Source: Clitoria ternatea | Lineage: Eukaryota; Streptophyta; Magnoliopsida; Fabales; Fabaceae | Direction: 5' to 3' | Length of the DNA stretch: 64,000 bases | NCBI GenBank assembly: GCA_037962975.1 | Contig: CM075671.1 | Coordinates: forward strand, 10,773,001 to 10,837,000 | In this document: positions 35,601 to 50,332 of the stretch, piece after piece | Position numbering within the stretch: the stretch's first letter is position 1 | How the letters are laid out: the number at the start of each line of letters is the position of its first letter | Translations under genes and position numbers: made by a program | The notes under the pieces: generated by a model | Seen by the model: the letters and a program-made list of their open reading frames with translations, nothing else | Databases searched by the model: none | Told to the model about the DNA's origin: nothing

Positions 35601-38600
35601 AATGGGCAAATTTTCTCCAACGATGAGTTTGTAGCCAAATTTGAAGGCTGCCCACAAAAATATGACAAAATCGAGCAGTTGAATTTTTACGTAATTTTTT
35701 ATGACCATGCTTAGAAAGGCATTGTAGGGTTGTCCCTAAAGTTGCGTTAGATTTCTATAAGGGAATGAGCAAGTTTTGAATAGCAATGAATTTTTGGTCA
35801 AATTTAAAGGCAGCCCACAAAAATATGACAAAACTGAGCGTTAAATTTTTGCGCAATTTTATACAGCAACACTTAGAAAGGTATTGTAGGGTTATTCCTG
35901 AAGTTTCGTCAGATTTCTTCAAGGAAAGAGGCAGATTTTGTCCAATGATTAATTTTAAACTAAAATTGAAGGCTATATAGCCCATGAAAATATGACAACA
36001 CAGAGTGGTTGAATTTTTGCGTAATTTTTTATAGCCAAGTTTAGAAAGGCATTTTAAGATTTTCTGTGAAGTTTTATCAGATTTCTCTAAGGAAAGGGGC
36101 AGATTTTGTCCAACGATGAATTTTTAGCCAAATTTGAAGGTTATAGCCCACGAAAATATGACAAAGCCGAGCTGTTGAATTTTTGCGTTATTTTTTCAGC
36201 CATGCTTAGAAAGGCATTGTAGGGTTGTCCCTAGAGTTTTATCAGACTTCTCCAAGGGAAAAGGAATATTTTCTCCAACGATGAGTTTTTAGCCAAATTT
36301 GAAGGCTATAAGCCCACGAAAATATGATAAGACCGAGCCATTGAATTTTTACGTAAGTTTTTACAGCCATGCTTAGAAAGGCATTGAAGTGTTGTCCCTG
36401 AAGTTTTGTCCAATTTCCTTAAGAGGAAGGGATATTTTTGTCCAACGATGAGTTTTTAGCCAAAATTGAAGGTTATAGCCCACGTAAATGTGACAAAACC
36501 AAAAAGGTTAAATTTTTATGTAATTTTTTACAGCCACGGTTTGAAAGACATTGTTAGGTTATCCCTAAATTTTTGTCGTATTTCTCTAAGAGAAGGGGCA
36601 GATTTTTTCCAACGATGAATTTTAAGCCATAATTGAAGGCTAATCCCCTTGAAAATATGACAAAACCGAACAGTTTAATTTGAGCATGATTTTTTACAAC
36701 CATGCTTAGAAAGGAGTTCTAAGGTTGTCCTTGAAGTTTCATTGGATTTCTCCAAGGGTAGTGGCAGATTTTGTGTACTTTTTTACAGCCACGTTTAGAA
36801 AGGCATTGTAGGGTTATCCCGAAAGTTTCGTCAGATTTCTCTAAGAGAAGGGGCAACTTTTTTTCAACGATTAGTTTTTAGCCAAATTTGAAGGCTTTAG
36901 CCCATGAAAATAGAGCAATACCAAGTAGTTGAATTTTTGCATAATTTTGTGCTACCATGCTTAGAAAGGCATTGTAGGGTTGTCCCTAAAGTTTTGTCAG
37001 ATTTCTCCAAGGGAGAAAGTAGATTTTGTCCAATGATAAATTTTAAGCCAAAATTAAAGCCTATAATTGCCCACAAATATATGACAAAATTAAGCGGTTG
37101 AGTTTTTATGTAATTTTTTACAGCCATGGTTTGAAATGCGATGTAGGGTTGTCCCTGAAGTTTTGTCAGATTTCTCCAAGAGAAGGGGCAAACTTTGTCC
37201 AACGATGAATTTTTAGCAAAATTTGAAGGCTATATATAGCCCATGAAAATATGAGAAAACCAAGCGGCTGATTTTTTGCATATTCTTTTTACGGCCATGA
37301 TTAGAAATGGATTGTACAGTGTTCCTTAAAGTTTGGTCAGATTTTCCAAGGGAAATGGAAGATTTTTTCCAACGAAGAAATTTTAGCCAAATTTGGTGGC
37401 TATAGCCTATGAAAATAAGACAAAACTTGGCGGTTGAATTTTTACGTAATTTTCTACGGCCATGCTTAGGAAGACATTATAGGGTTGTCCTTGAAGTTTC
37501 GTTGAATTTCTCTAAGAGAAGGGGCAGATTTTGTCCAACGATGAAATTTTCAGCCAAAATTAAAGGCTATATAGAACACGAAAATATAACAAAACCGAAC
37601 GGTTGAATTTTTACTTAATTTTTTACGGCCATGCTTAGAAAGGCATTGTAAGGATGTCCCTGATGTTTCATCAGATTTCTCGAAGAGAATGGGCAGATTT
37701 TTTCCAATGATGAATTTTTAGAAAAATTTGAAGGCTATATATCCCAAGAAAATATGACAAAATCGAGTGGCTGAATTTTTTCTTGATTTTTTACAGCAAT
37801 GCTTATAAAGGCATTGTAGGGTTGTCCCTTAAAGTTTTGTCAGATTTCTCTTAGGGAAAGGGCAGATTTACGGTCACGCTTAGATAGACATTACAGGGTT
37901 ATCCCTGAAGTTTCGTCGGATTTCTCCAAGAGAAGGGGTAGATTTTGTCCAATAATGAATTTTTAGACAAATTTGAAGTCTATCCCATGCAAATATGAAA
38001 AAACCGAGTGGCTGAATTTTTGTGTGATTTTTTACGGCCATGCTTAGAAAAGACATTGTAGGATTGACCCTGAAGTTTGGTTGGATTTCTCCAAGGGAAT
38101 GGAAAATTTTCTCCAAGGATGAATTTTTAGCCAAATTTAAATGCTAAAATATGACAAAACCGAGTGGTTGAATTTTTGTATGATTTTTTATGGCAATGCT
38201 TAGAAAGGCATTGTAGGGTTGTCCCTTAAGTTTCGTCAGATTTCTCTAAGGGAAAGGGCAAAATTTCTCCAACGATTAATATTTCGCCAAATTTGAAGGC
38301 TAAAGGCTAAAGCGCACGAAAATATGAAAAAATCAAGAGATTAAATTTTGGGTAATTTTTTACGGCCATGCTTAGAATGACATTGTAGGATTGTCCCTGA
38401 AGTTTGGTCAAATTTCTCCAAAGGAAGGGGTAGATTTTCTCCAACGATGAATTTTTAGCCAAATTTGAACGCTATATAGCCCATGAAAATATGTCAAAAT
38501 CGAGCGGCTTAATTTTTGCATGATATTTTACGGTCACGGTTAGAAAGGCATTGTAGGGTTGTCCCTAAAGTTTGGTCAGATTTAGATCATGAAAATATGA

Positions 38601-41600
38601 GAAAACTAAGAGGTTGAATTTTTGTATAATATTTTACGGCCACGCTTAGAAAGGTATTGTAGGGTTGTCCCTTCAGTTTTGTCAGATTTCTTAAAGAGAT
38701 TGGGTAGATTTTTTCCAACGATGAATTCTTAGCCAAATTTAAAGGCTATATAGCCCATGAAAATATGAGAATTTCGAGTGGTTGAATTTTTTCATGATTT
38801 TTTACGGCCACGCTTAGAAAGACATTGTAGGATTTTCCTTGAAGTTTCGTTAAATTTCCCTAAGGGAAGGGGCAGAGTTTCTCCAACTATAAAAGTCATT
38901 GTACGATTGTCCCTGAAGTTTCGTCAGATTTCTCAAAGAGAAGGGGCTGATTTTTTCCAACAATGAATTTTTCACCAAATTTGAAGACAACCCATGAAAA
39001 TATGACCAAACCAAGCAGTGTAATTTTTTGCATGATGTTTTACGGCCATAGTTGGCATTGTAGGCTTGTCCCAGATGTTTGGTCAGATTTTTTCGACAAT
39101 GAATTTTTTCCAAATTTGAAGGCCTGTAGCCCATAAAAATATGACAAAACTGAGTGGTTCAATTTTTGTATAATTTTTTATGTCCACACTTAGAAAGGCA
39201 TTGTAGGGTGGCCCCTAAAGTTTTGTCAGATTTCTCAAAGAGATAAGGCTGATTTTGTCCAACAATGAATTTTTAGCAAAATTTAAAGACCGCCCACGAC
39301 TATATAACAAAATTGAGCGGTTAAATTTTTGCATGTTTTTTTACCGTCATGCTTAGAAAGGCATTGTAGGGTTGTCCTTGAAGTTTCATCAGATTTCTCT
39401 AAGAGAAAAGGCAGATTTTATCAAACCATAAGTTTTTAGGAAAATTTTAAGACAATAGCCCACGAAAATATGACAAAACCGAGCGGCTGAATTATTGCAT
39501 GATATTTTACGGCCATGCTTAGAAAGGAATTGTAGGGTTGTCCCTGAAGTTTGGTTGGATTTCTCTAAGGGAAGGTGCAAATTTTCTTCAATGATGAATT
39601 TTTAGCCCAAATTGAAGGCTTACCAACGAAAATATGACAAAACTGAGCTGTTAAATTTTTGTGTATTTTTTTATGGCCATGCTTAGAAAAGTATTATACT
39701 GGGTTCCTTGAAGTTTCATTAGATTACTCCAAGGGAATAGGCATATTTTTTTCAACGATGAATTTTTAGCCAAATTTGAAGGCTATAGCCCACAAAAAGA
39801 TGACAAAATCCAGTGGTTGAAATTTTGCATGATTATTTACGACCATGCTTAGAAAGGCATTATAGGATTGTCCTGGAAGTTTCGTTAGATTTCCCCAAGG
39901 GAAGGGGCAGAGGTTCTCTAACGATGAATTTTTAGCCAAATCTGAAGACTATACGGAAATATGATAAAACTGAGCGGTTGAATTTTTGTGTAATTTTTTA
40001 CAACCATACTTAGAAAGGCATTGTATGTGTCCCCTGAAGTTTCATCGGATTTCTCAAAGAGAATGGGCAGATTTCTCCAACGATGAATTTTTCTCCAAAT
40101 TTGAAGTCTATATATCTCAAGAAAATATGACAAAATTGAGTGGTTGAATTTTTGTGTAATTTTTTATGGCCATGCTTAGAAAGGCATTGTAGGATTGTCC
40201 CTGAAGTTTGGACAAATTTCTTCAAAGGAAGGGGTAGATTTTCTCCAACAATGAATTTTTAGCCAAATTTGAATGCTATATAGCCCACAAAAATATGTCA
40301 AAACCGAGCGGTTGAATTTTTGCATGATATTTTACGGCCAGGCTTAGAAAGGCATTGTAGGGTTGTCCCTGAAGTTTAGTCAGGTTTCTTGAAGGGAGAA
40401 GGCCGAGTTTCTCCAATGATAAATTTTTAATCAAATTTGAAGGCTATCATGAAAATATAAGAAAACCGAGAGGTTGAACTTTTGTATAATACTTTACAGC
40501 CACGCTTAGAAGGGTATTGTAGGATTGTCCCTTAAGTTTTATCAGATTTCTCAAAGAGACTGGGTAGATTTTTTCCAACGATGATTTTTTAGCCAAATTT
40601 GAAGGCTATAGCTCATGAAAATATGACAAAACCGAGCGGTTGAATTTTTGTGTAATTTTTTACGACCATACTTAGAAAGGCATTGTACGATTGTCCTTGA
40701 AGTTTAGTCGGATTTCTCAAAGAGAAGCAGCTGATTTTTTCCAATGATGAATTTTTTGCCAAATTTGAAGACAGCCCATGAAAATATAACCAAATCGAGT
40801 AGTGTAATTTTTGCATGATGTTTTAGGCCATGGTTAGAAAGGCATTGTAGGGTTGTCCCTGATGTTTGTGTGAATTTTTCCAAGGATGAATTCTTTCCAA
40901 ATTTGAAGGTGTGTAGCCCACGAAAATATGAGAAAACCGAGCAGTTCAATTTTTGCATAATTTTTTACGTCCACACTTAGAAAGGCATTGTAGAGTGGCC
41001 TCTAAAGTTTCGTCGGATTTCTCCATAAAATGGGGCTGATTTTGTCCAACGATGAATTTTTAGCAAAAGTTGAAGGCCTCCCACAACAATATGACAAAAC
41101 CAAGCGGTTAAATTTTACATATTTTTTTACGGCCATGCTTTGAAAGACATTGTAGGATTGTCCTTGAAGTTTCGTCAGATTTCACTAAGAGAAAAGGTAG
41201 ATTTTATCCCATAATAAATTTTTAGCAAAATTGTAAGGCTATCCCACGAAAATGTGACAAAACTGAGTGGCTGAATTTTTGAATGATATTTTACGGCCAT
41301 GCTTAGAAAGGAATTGTAGGGTTGTCCCTAAAGTTTTGTGTGATTTTTCTAAGGGAAGGTCTAGACTTTCACCAACGATGAATTTTTAGTCCAAATTGAA
41401 GGCTATTGCCAACAAAATAATGACAAAACCGAGCTGTTAAATTTTTACGTATTTTTTACAGTCATGCTTAGAAAGGTATTATAATGGGTTCCTTGAAGTT
41501 TCATTAGATTTCTCCAAGGGAAGGGGCAGATTTTCTTCAATGATGAATTTTTAGCCAAATTTGAAAGTTATAGCCCATAAAAAGATGACAAAACCGAGCG

Positions 41601-43005
41601 GTTGAATTTTTGCATGATCTTTTACGGCCATGCGTAGAAAGGCGTTGTAGGGTTATCCCTGAAGTTTGGTCGGATTTCTCCAAGGGAAGGGGCAAATTTT
41701 CTCAAACGATGAAATTTTAGCCAAATTTGAAGGCTATTTGAAAATATGACAAAACTGAGTGGTTGAATTTTTGCATGATTTTTTACGGCCATATTAGAAA
41801 GGCATTGTATAGTTGTCCCTAAAGTTTGGTCGTATTTCTCCAAGGGGAGGGCAGATTTTCATCAACGATGAATTTTTAGCTAAAATGAAAAGTTATAGCC
41901 AACGAAAATATGACCAAACTGAGCGGCTAAATTTTTGTATGATTTTTTATTGCCATGCTTAGAAAGGCATAGTAGGGTTGTCCCTAAAGTTTGGTCGAAT
42001 TACTCCAAGGGAAGGGGCAGATTTTATCCAACGATCAATTTTTAGCCAAAATTTAAGGCTATACGTAAAAATGATAAAATAGAGCAGTTGAAATTTTGCG
42101 TAATTTTTTATGACCATGCTTAGAAAGGTATTGTACATTTGTCCTTGAAGTTTCATTGATTTCTCCAAGGGAAGGGTCAGATTTGTCCAACGATGAATTT
42201 TTAGCCCAAATTGAAAGTTATAGCCCACGAAAATATGACAAAATGGAGCGGTGAAAATTTTGCATGATTTTTTATGGTCACACTTAGAAAGGCATTGTAG
42301 GGTTGTCTCTAAAGTTTTGTCAGATTTCTCTAAGAAGGGCAGATTTTGTCCAACGATGAAGTTTTACCCAAATTTGGAGGCTATAGCCTACGAAATTATG
42401 ACAAAACCAAGCGGCTAAATTTTTACATGATTTTTTACGGCCATACATAGAAAGGAATTGTAGGGTTGTCCCTGAAGTTTGGTTGGATTTCTACAAGGAA
42501 AGGTGCAGATTTTCTCTAACGATGAATTTTTAGCCCAAATTGAAGGCTGCCCACGAAAATATGACAAAATTGAGCGGTTGAATTTTTGTATGATTTTTTA
42601 CGGCCACAGTTAGAAAGGCATTGTAGGGTTGTACCTGAAGTTTTGTCAGATTTCTCTAAGAGAAGGGTAGATTTTGTCAAATGATGAATTTTTAGCCAAA
42701 TTTGAAGGCTATCATAAAAAGATGACAAAACCGAGCGGCTGAATTTTTGCATGATATTTTACGGCCATGCTTAGAAGCACATTGTATGGTTATTTCTTCT
42801 ATTTTGTTAGATTTCTCAAACGATCAATTTTTCGAAATTTGAAGGTTATAGCCCACGAAAATGACAAAATTGAGTGGTTAAATTTTTGCATAAATTTTTA
42901 CGGCCACGCTTTAAAAGGCTCTATAGGGCGGCCCCTAAAGTTTCGTCCGATTTCTCTAATTATGAATTTTTATCCAACTATATATTTTTAACCAAATTTG
43001 AAGGC

Positions 43006-43263
43006 TGTAAAGGATTGATAGGCCACGGTTTCACGGTTCCTATTCGTATTGGAAATCAGAATCAAATGAGCTTCTACCCTTTTGTTCCACATTAGATTTC
43101 TGTTTTCATTCAGCTCATCTTAGGACACCTGCGTTATCTTTTAATAGATGTGCCACCCCAGCCAAACTCCACACCTAACAATGTCTTTCGCCTGGATCGA
43201 CCAATCGAATTTAGCCTTGGGTCCAAAAAAAGAGGCAGTGCCCCGCCTCTGATTCACGGAATA
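43006..43263. repeat. embedded segment, copy 2
   Basis: Second copy of the 23,272 segment, about 30 bp longer, with CCAAACTCCACACCTAACAA and GGATCGACCAATCG inside. It follows the same TTTAAAAGGCTCTATAGGG monomer. Confidence 0.85.
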
Positions 43264-46200
43264 AGCCCACGAAAATATGACAAAACCGAGCGGTTGAATT
43301 TTTGCATGATTTTTTACGGTCATGCTTAGACAGGCACTGTAAGGTTGTCCCTGATGTTCCGTCAGATTTCTCATGGGAAGGGGTAGATTTTCTCCAACGA
43401 TAAATTTTTAGCCAAATTTGAAGGCTATGAAATATAAAAAAATTGAGTGGTTGAATTTTTGTGTAATTTTTTTTACAGCTACGCTTAGAAAGATATTGTA
43501 GGATTGTCCCTAAAGTTTCCTTTAGATTTCTCTAAGAGAAGGGGCAGATTTTGTCCAACAATGAATTTTTAGCCAAATTTGAAGGCTAATAGTGGTTGAA
43601 ATTTTGCATGATTTTTTACAGCTATGCTTAGAAAGGAATTGTAGGGTTTTGCATGAAGTGTCGTCGGATTTCTCTAAAAGAAGGGGCAGATTTTATCCAA
43701 CGATGAGTTCTTAGCCAAATTTAAAGGCTATACCCACGAAAATATGACAAAACCAAGCGGTTGAATTTGTACATGATTTTTTACAACTACGCTTAGAAAG
43801 GCATTGTAGGGTTGTCCCTGAAGTTCCGTCGGATTTCTCTAAGGGAAAGGGAGATTTTCTCCAACAATGAATTTTTAGCCGAATTTGAAGGGCAGATTTT
43901 TTGCGGTCATGCTTAGAAAGGCATTGTAGGATAGTCCCTGAAGTTTGGTCAGATTTCTCCAAGGGGAGGGGCAGATTTTCTTCAACGATAAATATTTAGC
44001 CAAAATTGAAGGCTGCCCAGAAAATATGACAAAACCTAGCGGCTGAATTTTTGTATGATTTTTACGGCCATGCTTCGAAAGGCATTGTAGTTATCCCTAA
44101 AGTTTGGTCGGATTTCTCCAAGGTAAGGGGCAGACTTTATCCAACGATCAATTTTTAGCAAAAATTTAAGGATATAGCCCATGTAAATATGACAAAGCCG
44201 AGTGGTTATATTTTTACGTAATTTTTTACGGCTATGCTTAGAAAAACATTATAACTTTTTCCTTGAAGTTTCATTAGATTTCTCTGAGGGAATGGGCAGA
44301 TTTTCTTCAACGATGAATTTTTAGCCCAAACTGAAGATGCCCACGAGAATATGACAAAATCGAGCGGTGAAATTTTTGCATGATTTTTTACCGCCACGCT
44401 TAGCAAGGCATTGTAGGTTTGTCTCTAAAGTTTTGTTGGATTTCTCTAAGAGAATGGGCAGATTTTGTCCGATGATAAAGCTATACCCAAATTTGAAAGC
44501 TATAGCCCACGAAAATATGACAAACCTAGCGGCCATATTTTTGTATGATTTTTTATGGTCATGCTTAGAAAGATATTACAGGGTTGTCCCTGAAGTTTGG
44601 TTTGGTTTCTCCCAGGGAAGGTGCAGATTTTCTTCAACGATGATCTTTGAGCCCAAATTGAAATATGACAAAACCATGCGGTTTGAATCTTTGCGTAATT
44701 TTTTACGACCATGCTTAGAAAGACATTGTAAGGGGTTGCCTGAAGTGTCATCGGATTTCTCTAAGAGAAGGGACAGATTTTATCCAACGATGAGTTTTTA
44801 GCCAAATTTGAAGATAATAGCCCATGAAAATATGATGAAACCGAGCGGTTGAATTTTAGCATGATTTTTTATGGCCATGCTTAGAAAGGAATTGTAGGAT
44901 TGTCCCTAAAGTTTGGTCAAATTTCTCCAAGGGAAGGGGCATATTTTCTCCAATGATGAATTATAGGATTGTCCCTAAATTTTTGTGTAACTTTTTACAG
45001 CCATGCTTAGCAAGGCATTATAGGGTTATGCCTGTAGTTTTGTCAGATTTCTTTAAGAGAAGAGGTAGATTTTTTCCAACGATATGTTTTTAGCCATGTT
45101 TGAAAGCTATAGCCCATGGAAATATGACAAAATCGAGCGATTGAATGTTTGCATGATTTTTTACGGCCATGCATTGAAAGAAATTGTAGGATTGTCCCTG
45201 AGGTTTGGTAAGATTTCTCCAACGAGATGTGTAGTTTTTCTCCAATGATGATTTTTTAGCCCAAATTCAAGGCTAGCCCACGAAAATATGATAAAACCGA
45301 GCGATTGAATTTTTGCATGATTTTTGACGATCACGCTTAGAAAGGCATTGTAGGATGCCTCCTATAGTTTCGTCGGATTTCTCTAAGAGATGAGGCAAAT
45401 TTTATCCAACGATGAATTTTTAACAAAATTTAAAGGCAGCCCACGACAATATGACAAAACCGAGCGGTTAAATTTTTACATAATTTTTTATAGCCACACT
45501 TAAAAAGGCATTGTAGGGTTATCCATAAAGTTTCATCGGATTTCTCTAAGAGATGGGGTAGATTTTATCCAACGATAAATTTTTAGCCAAATTTTAAGTA
45601 TATAGCCCATGAAAATATGACAAAACTGAGGAGCATCAGGAGCAGAATTTTTGCATGATATTTTATGGCTATGCTTAGAAAGGAATACTAGGATTATCCC
45701 AGAATTGGATTTCTGCAAGGGAAGGTGCAGATTTTCTCCAACGATGAATTTTTAGCCCAAATTCAAGGCTATTGCCCATGAAAATATGACAAAACTGAGT
45801 GGTTGAATTTTTGCGTATTTTTTTACAGCCATGCTTAGAAAGTTATTGTATTATTTTCCTTTAAGTTTAATTAGATTTCTCCAATGGAAGAGGTAGATTT
45901 TCTCCCACACTGAATTTTTAGCCAAATTTGAAGGCTATAGCCCACAAAAAGATGACACAACCGAGTGGTTGAATTTTTGAATGATTTTTTACGGCCATGC
46001 TTAAAAAGGCAATGTAGGTTGTCTTAGAATTTTTGTCGGATTTCTCCAAGGGGACGGGAAGATTTTCTTCAACGATGAATATTTAGCCAAAATTAAAGGC
46101 AGCCCATGAAAATATGACAAAACCGAGCGGCTGAATTTTTGTATGATTTTTTATGGCCATGCTTAGAAAGGCATTGTAGGGTTGTCCATGATGTTTGGTC

Positions 46201-47222
46201 GGATTTCTCCAAGGGAAGAGGCAAATTTTATCTAACGATCAATTTTTAGCAAAATTTACGGCTATAGTGCACGTAAAAATGATAAAACCAAGCGGTTGAC
46301 TTTTTGCGTAACTTTTTACGCCTATGCTTAAAAAGGCATTGTATATTTGTCCTTGAAGTTTCATTTGATTTCTCAAAGGGAAGGGACAGATATATGAAAT
46401 AATGAATTTTTAGCCCAAATTGAAGGATAGCCCATGAAAATATGACAAAACAGAGCGGTTAAAAATTTGCATGATTTTTTATGGTCACGCTTAGAAAGGC
46501 ATTATAGGGTTATCTCTAAAGTTTCGTCGGATTTCTCTAAGGGAAAGGCAGATTTTATCCAACGATGAAGTTTTACCCAAATTTGGAGGCTATAGCCTAT
46601 TAAAATATGACAAAACTGAGCGGCTAAATTTTTACATGATTTTTTACGGCCATGCTTAGAAAGGAATTGTAGGGTTGTCCCTGAAGTTTAGTCAGATTTC
46701 TCCAAGGGATGGTGAAGATTTTCTCAAACGATAAATTTTTAACCCAAATTGAAGAGCCCACGAAAATATGACAAAATTGAGTGGTTGAATTTTTGTATAT
46801 TTTTTACGGCCACACTTAGAAAGGCATTGTAGGATTGTCCTTGAAGTTTCGTCGAATTTCTCTAAGAGAAGGGGAAAATCTTGTCCAACGATGAATTTTT
46901 AGCCAAATTTGAAGGCTATAGCCCACGAAAATATGACAAAACTGAGCGGCTGAATTTTTGCATATTTTTTACGGCCATGCTTAGAAAGAGCATTGTATGG
47001 TTGTCCCTTATGTTTTTTCAGATTTCTCAAACGATGAATTTTTTCTAAATTTGAAGGCTATAGCCCACGAAAATGATAAAACCGAGTGGTTGAATTTCTG
47101 CATAAATTTTTACGGCCACGCTTTAAAAGGCTCTGTAGGGCGGCCCCTAAAGTTTCATCAGATTTTTCCAAGAGATGGGGCAAATTTTATCCACATATGA
47201 ATTTTTTGTCAAATTTGAAGGT

Positions 47223-47480
47223 TGTAAATGATTGATAGGTCATGCTTTCACGGTTCGTATTCGTATTGGAAATCAGAATCAAACAAGCTTTTACCCTTTC
47301 GTTCCATACGAGATTTCTGTTCTCGTTCAACTCATCTTAGGACACGTGTGTTATCTTTTAATAGATGTGCCGCCCCAGCCAAACTCGCCACCTAAAAATG
47401 TCTTCCGCCCGGATCGACTAACCAAACTTAGCCTTGGGTCCAAAAAGAGGGGCAGCGCCCTGCCTCTGATTCATGGAATA
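47223..47480. repeat. embedded segment, copy 3
   Basis: Third copy, 4,217 bp after copy 2 and about 23.95 kb after copy 1, again following the TTTAAAAGGCTCTGTAGGG monomer. Confidence 0.85.
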
Positions 47481-48512
47481 AGCCCATGAAAATATGACAA
47501 AACCGAGCGGTTGAATTTTTGCATATTTTTTACGGCCACACTTAGATAGGCATTGTAGGGTTGTCCCTGATGTTTCATCAGATTTCTCATGAGAAGGGGC
47601 AGATTTTCTCCAACGATGAATTTTTACCCAAATTTAAAGGCTATAAAATATGACAAAATCGAGTGGTTGAATTTTTGTGTAATTTTTTACAACCACGCTT
47701 AGAAAGACATTGTAGGGTTGTCCTTGAAGTTTCCTACGGATTTCTCTAAGAGAAGGGGCAAATTTTGTCCAACGGTGAATTTTGAGCCAAATTTCAAGGT
47801 CACAAAAATAGCGGTTGAAATTTTGCATGACTTTTTACGGCCATGCTTAGAAAGGCATTGTAGGGTTTTACATGAAGTGTCGTCAGATTTCTCTAAGAGA
47901 AGGGACATATTTTGTCCAACGATGAGTTTTTAGCCAAATTTGAAGGCGATAGCCCATAAAAATATGACAAAACCGAGCGGTTGAATTTTTACATATTTTT
48001 TACGGCCACATTTAGAAAAGCATTGTAGGGTTGTCCCTTAAGTTTCGTCGGATTTCTCCAAGGGAAAGGGTAGAGTTTCTTCAACGATGAATTTTTAGTT
48101 GAATTTGAAGGGCAGATTTTTTCCAACGATTAATTTTTTCTAAATTTGAATGTTATGCCCACGAAAATATGACAAAACCGAGTGTTAATTTTTTACATGA
48201 TTTTTTACGGTCATGCTTAGAAAGGCATTGTAGGATTGTCCCTGAAGTTTGGTCGGATTTCTCTAAGGGGAGGGGTAGATTGTCTTAAACGATGAATTTT
48301 TAGCCAAAATTGAAGGCTGTCCAGAAAATATGACAAAACCTAGTGGCTGAATTTTTGTATGATGTTTTACGGCCATGCTTAGAAAGGCATTGTAAGGTAA
48401 TCCCTGAAGTTTGGTCAGATTTCTCCAAGGAAAGGCATAGATTTTGTCCAACGATCAATTTTTTGCCAAAATTTAAGGATATAGTCCATGTAAATATGAC
48501 AAAACCGAGCGG

Positions 48513-49326
48513 TATTATGATATTAACCTTGTGACATATTGTGACCTTATTTGTAATTAATATGCTAAATTAGTGTGGATGTACTTGTATTTTGTTCTAT
48601 TTTGTTGATAATCTCAAGTAAATTTTATTAGAACATCTTTGGTTTCTGATGTTATAAATAATTTGAAGGCTTGACATCTAAGTTAACGCTTTATAAATTT
48701 TAATAGCTAAAGCTAAACACAAGACATTTTGACATCTCTTATTTATTGGGTTGATTTATTTGTTGTTGTTAAGTTGAATAAGAAAAACCTTTCTTGCGTT
48801 TGTTTTTCTAACATCAAATCATGACACAAAGTTCTTGTTTATTTTTAATGAATTTATTCCTTTGATCCTTAGTATATTATATGATATTTTAATTAAGAAA
48901 TTCATACTAAAAGTTGAGTTATTAGTGTTGGTTCTCTCAAAAGAGTTTTTACTTAGATAGTGATTACAAACAATTTCACTATTTAGTTTTACTCAATATT
49001 TTACAAACTTAACCAGTGATTAAATTGGTTAAGTCATTGTTTCGCGGATTAGTGGTTGAGATTGTTAATAAAGTAATACAAGTAAATAATGATTTTTAAT
49101 AAAATCATATTTTTCAAATAATTTATAAATAAGGTTTAGGATTTAGGTTTTGTAGGGAATATGGTTGTTTAGGGTTTTGGGACTAGGATGGTTAGGGCTT
49201 AAAGTCAGGGTTCCGGCTTTGATTAGGGTTAAATAAGGGATCAAGGTACCTATTACCTTGACATTGAAATTCATCAATTATCCATTTATATGTTACCAAT
49301 TACAAGGTACCAACTGTTATCCACAA
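48513..49326. repeat. composite block, unique-looking part, copy 2
   Basis: Counterpart of 24,515-25,339, entered from the same satellite junction (GAGCGGTATTATGATATTAA). Small deletions and substitutions separate the copies. Confidence 0.88.
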
Positions 49327-50332
49327 CTTACAACCTACTACCTACTAACCTGTTACCTACTAACATGTTAACTTATTAACATGCTACCTATTACTTACAA
49401 CCTGCTACCTGTTACCTACAACTTGCTACCTGCTACCTGCTACCTACTAACCTGGAACCTACAACCTACAACTTGAAACTTGTAACCTGCTACCTGTAAC
49501 CTGCACCCTTCAACCTGTTACCTGCTACCTGTAACCTGTTACCTACCACTTATAACCTGCTACCTGCTACCTTTTAACCTGTTACCTGCTACCTGCTAAC
49601 TTATAACCCACTACCTGTAACCTGCTACCTGTAACTTATTACCTGTAACCTGCAACCTGCTACCTACTACCTGTAACCTATAAACCTACTACCTATTAAC
49701 CTACTACCTGCTACCTGCTAACTTGCAACCTGTTACCTGTTACCTACTAACCTGTAACCTACAACCTGCTAACCTATAACCTACAACCTGCTACCTACAA
49801 CCTGCTACCTGTTACCAACAACTTACTACCTGCTACTTGCTACCTACTACCTGCTAACTTGGAACCTGGAACCTGCAACTTGTAACCTGCTACTTGTAAC
49901 CTGCTACCTACAACTTGCTACCTTTTAACCCGTTAGCTGCTACCTGCTAACCCACAACCTACTACCTACTAACCTGTAACCTGCTACCTGTAACTTGCTA
50001 CCTGCAACCTGCTACCTGTTACCTATTAACCCGCTACCTGCTACCTACTATCCTGCAACCTGTTACCTACTACCTGCTAACCTGTAACCAACAACCTGCT
50101 AACCTGTATCCTGTAACCTGCTACCTACTACCTGCTACCTACCACCTACTCTCTGCTACCTGTAACCTGCTATCTACAATCTGTAATCTACTACCTATTC
50201 ACCTGATACCTACTACCTAATACCTATTACCTTCTACCTACTACCTGCAACTTGTCACCTATTACCTATTACCTGATGCCTGTAACCTACAACCTACTAC
50301 CTTCTACCTATTTTTTACTACCTGTTACTTGT
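49327..50332. repeat. heptamer minisatellite CCTGCTA/CCTGTAA, array 2
   Basis: Same unit family and almost the same length as array 1. It ends with the same TACTACCTGTTACTTGTAAA stretch, so the two arrays descend from one. Confidence 0.92.

Larger units (their letters stand above)
26694..48512 (+). repeat. satellite array S3, about 21.8 kb, about 166-bp monomer
   Basis: More than a hundred diverged monomers, all forward. Many carry deletions of parts of the unit (for example monomers that skip from GCCC to CACGAAAATATG). Sets of distinctive monomers recur: those with CAAGAGAATTTTTGTGTAC (27,690, 32,325, 33,525), and the ACGAAATTATGACAAC monomers around 28,400. Two embedded 258-bp segments lie at 43,006 and 47,223. 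No gene, RNA gene or transposon was recognised. Confidence 0.93.
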
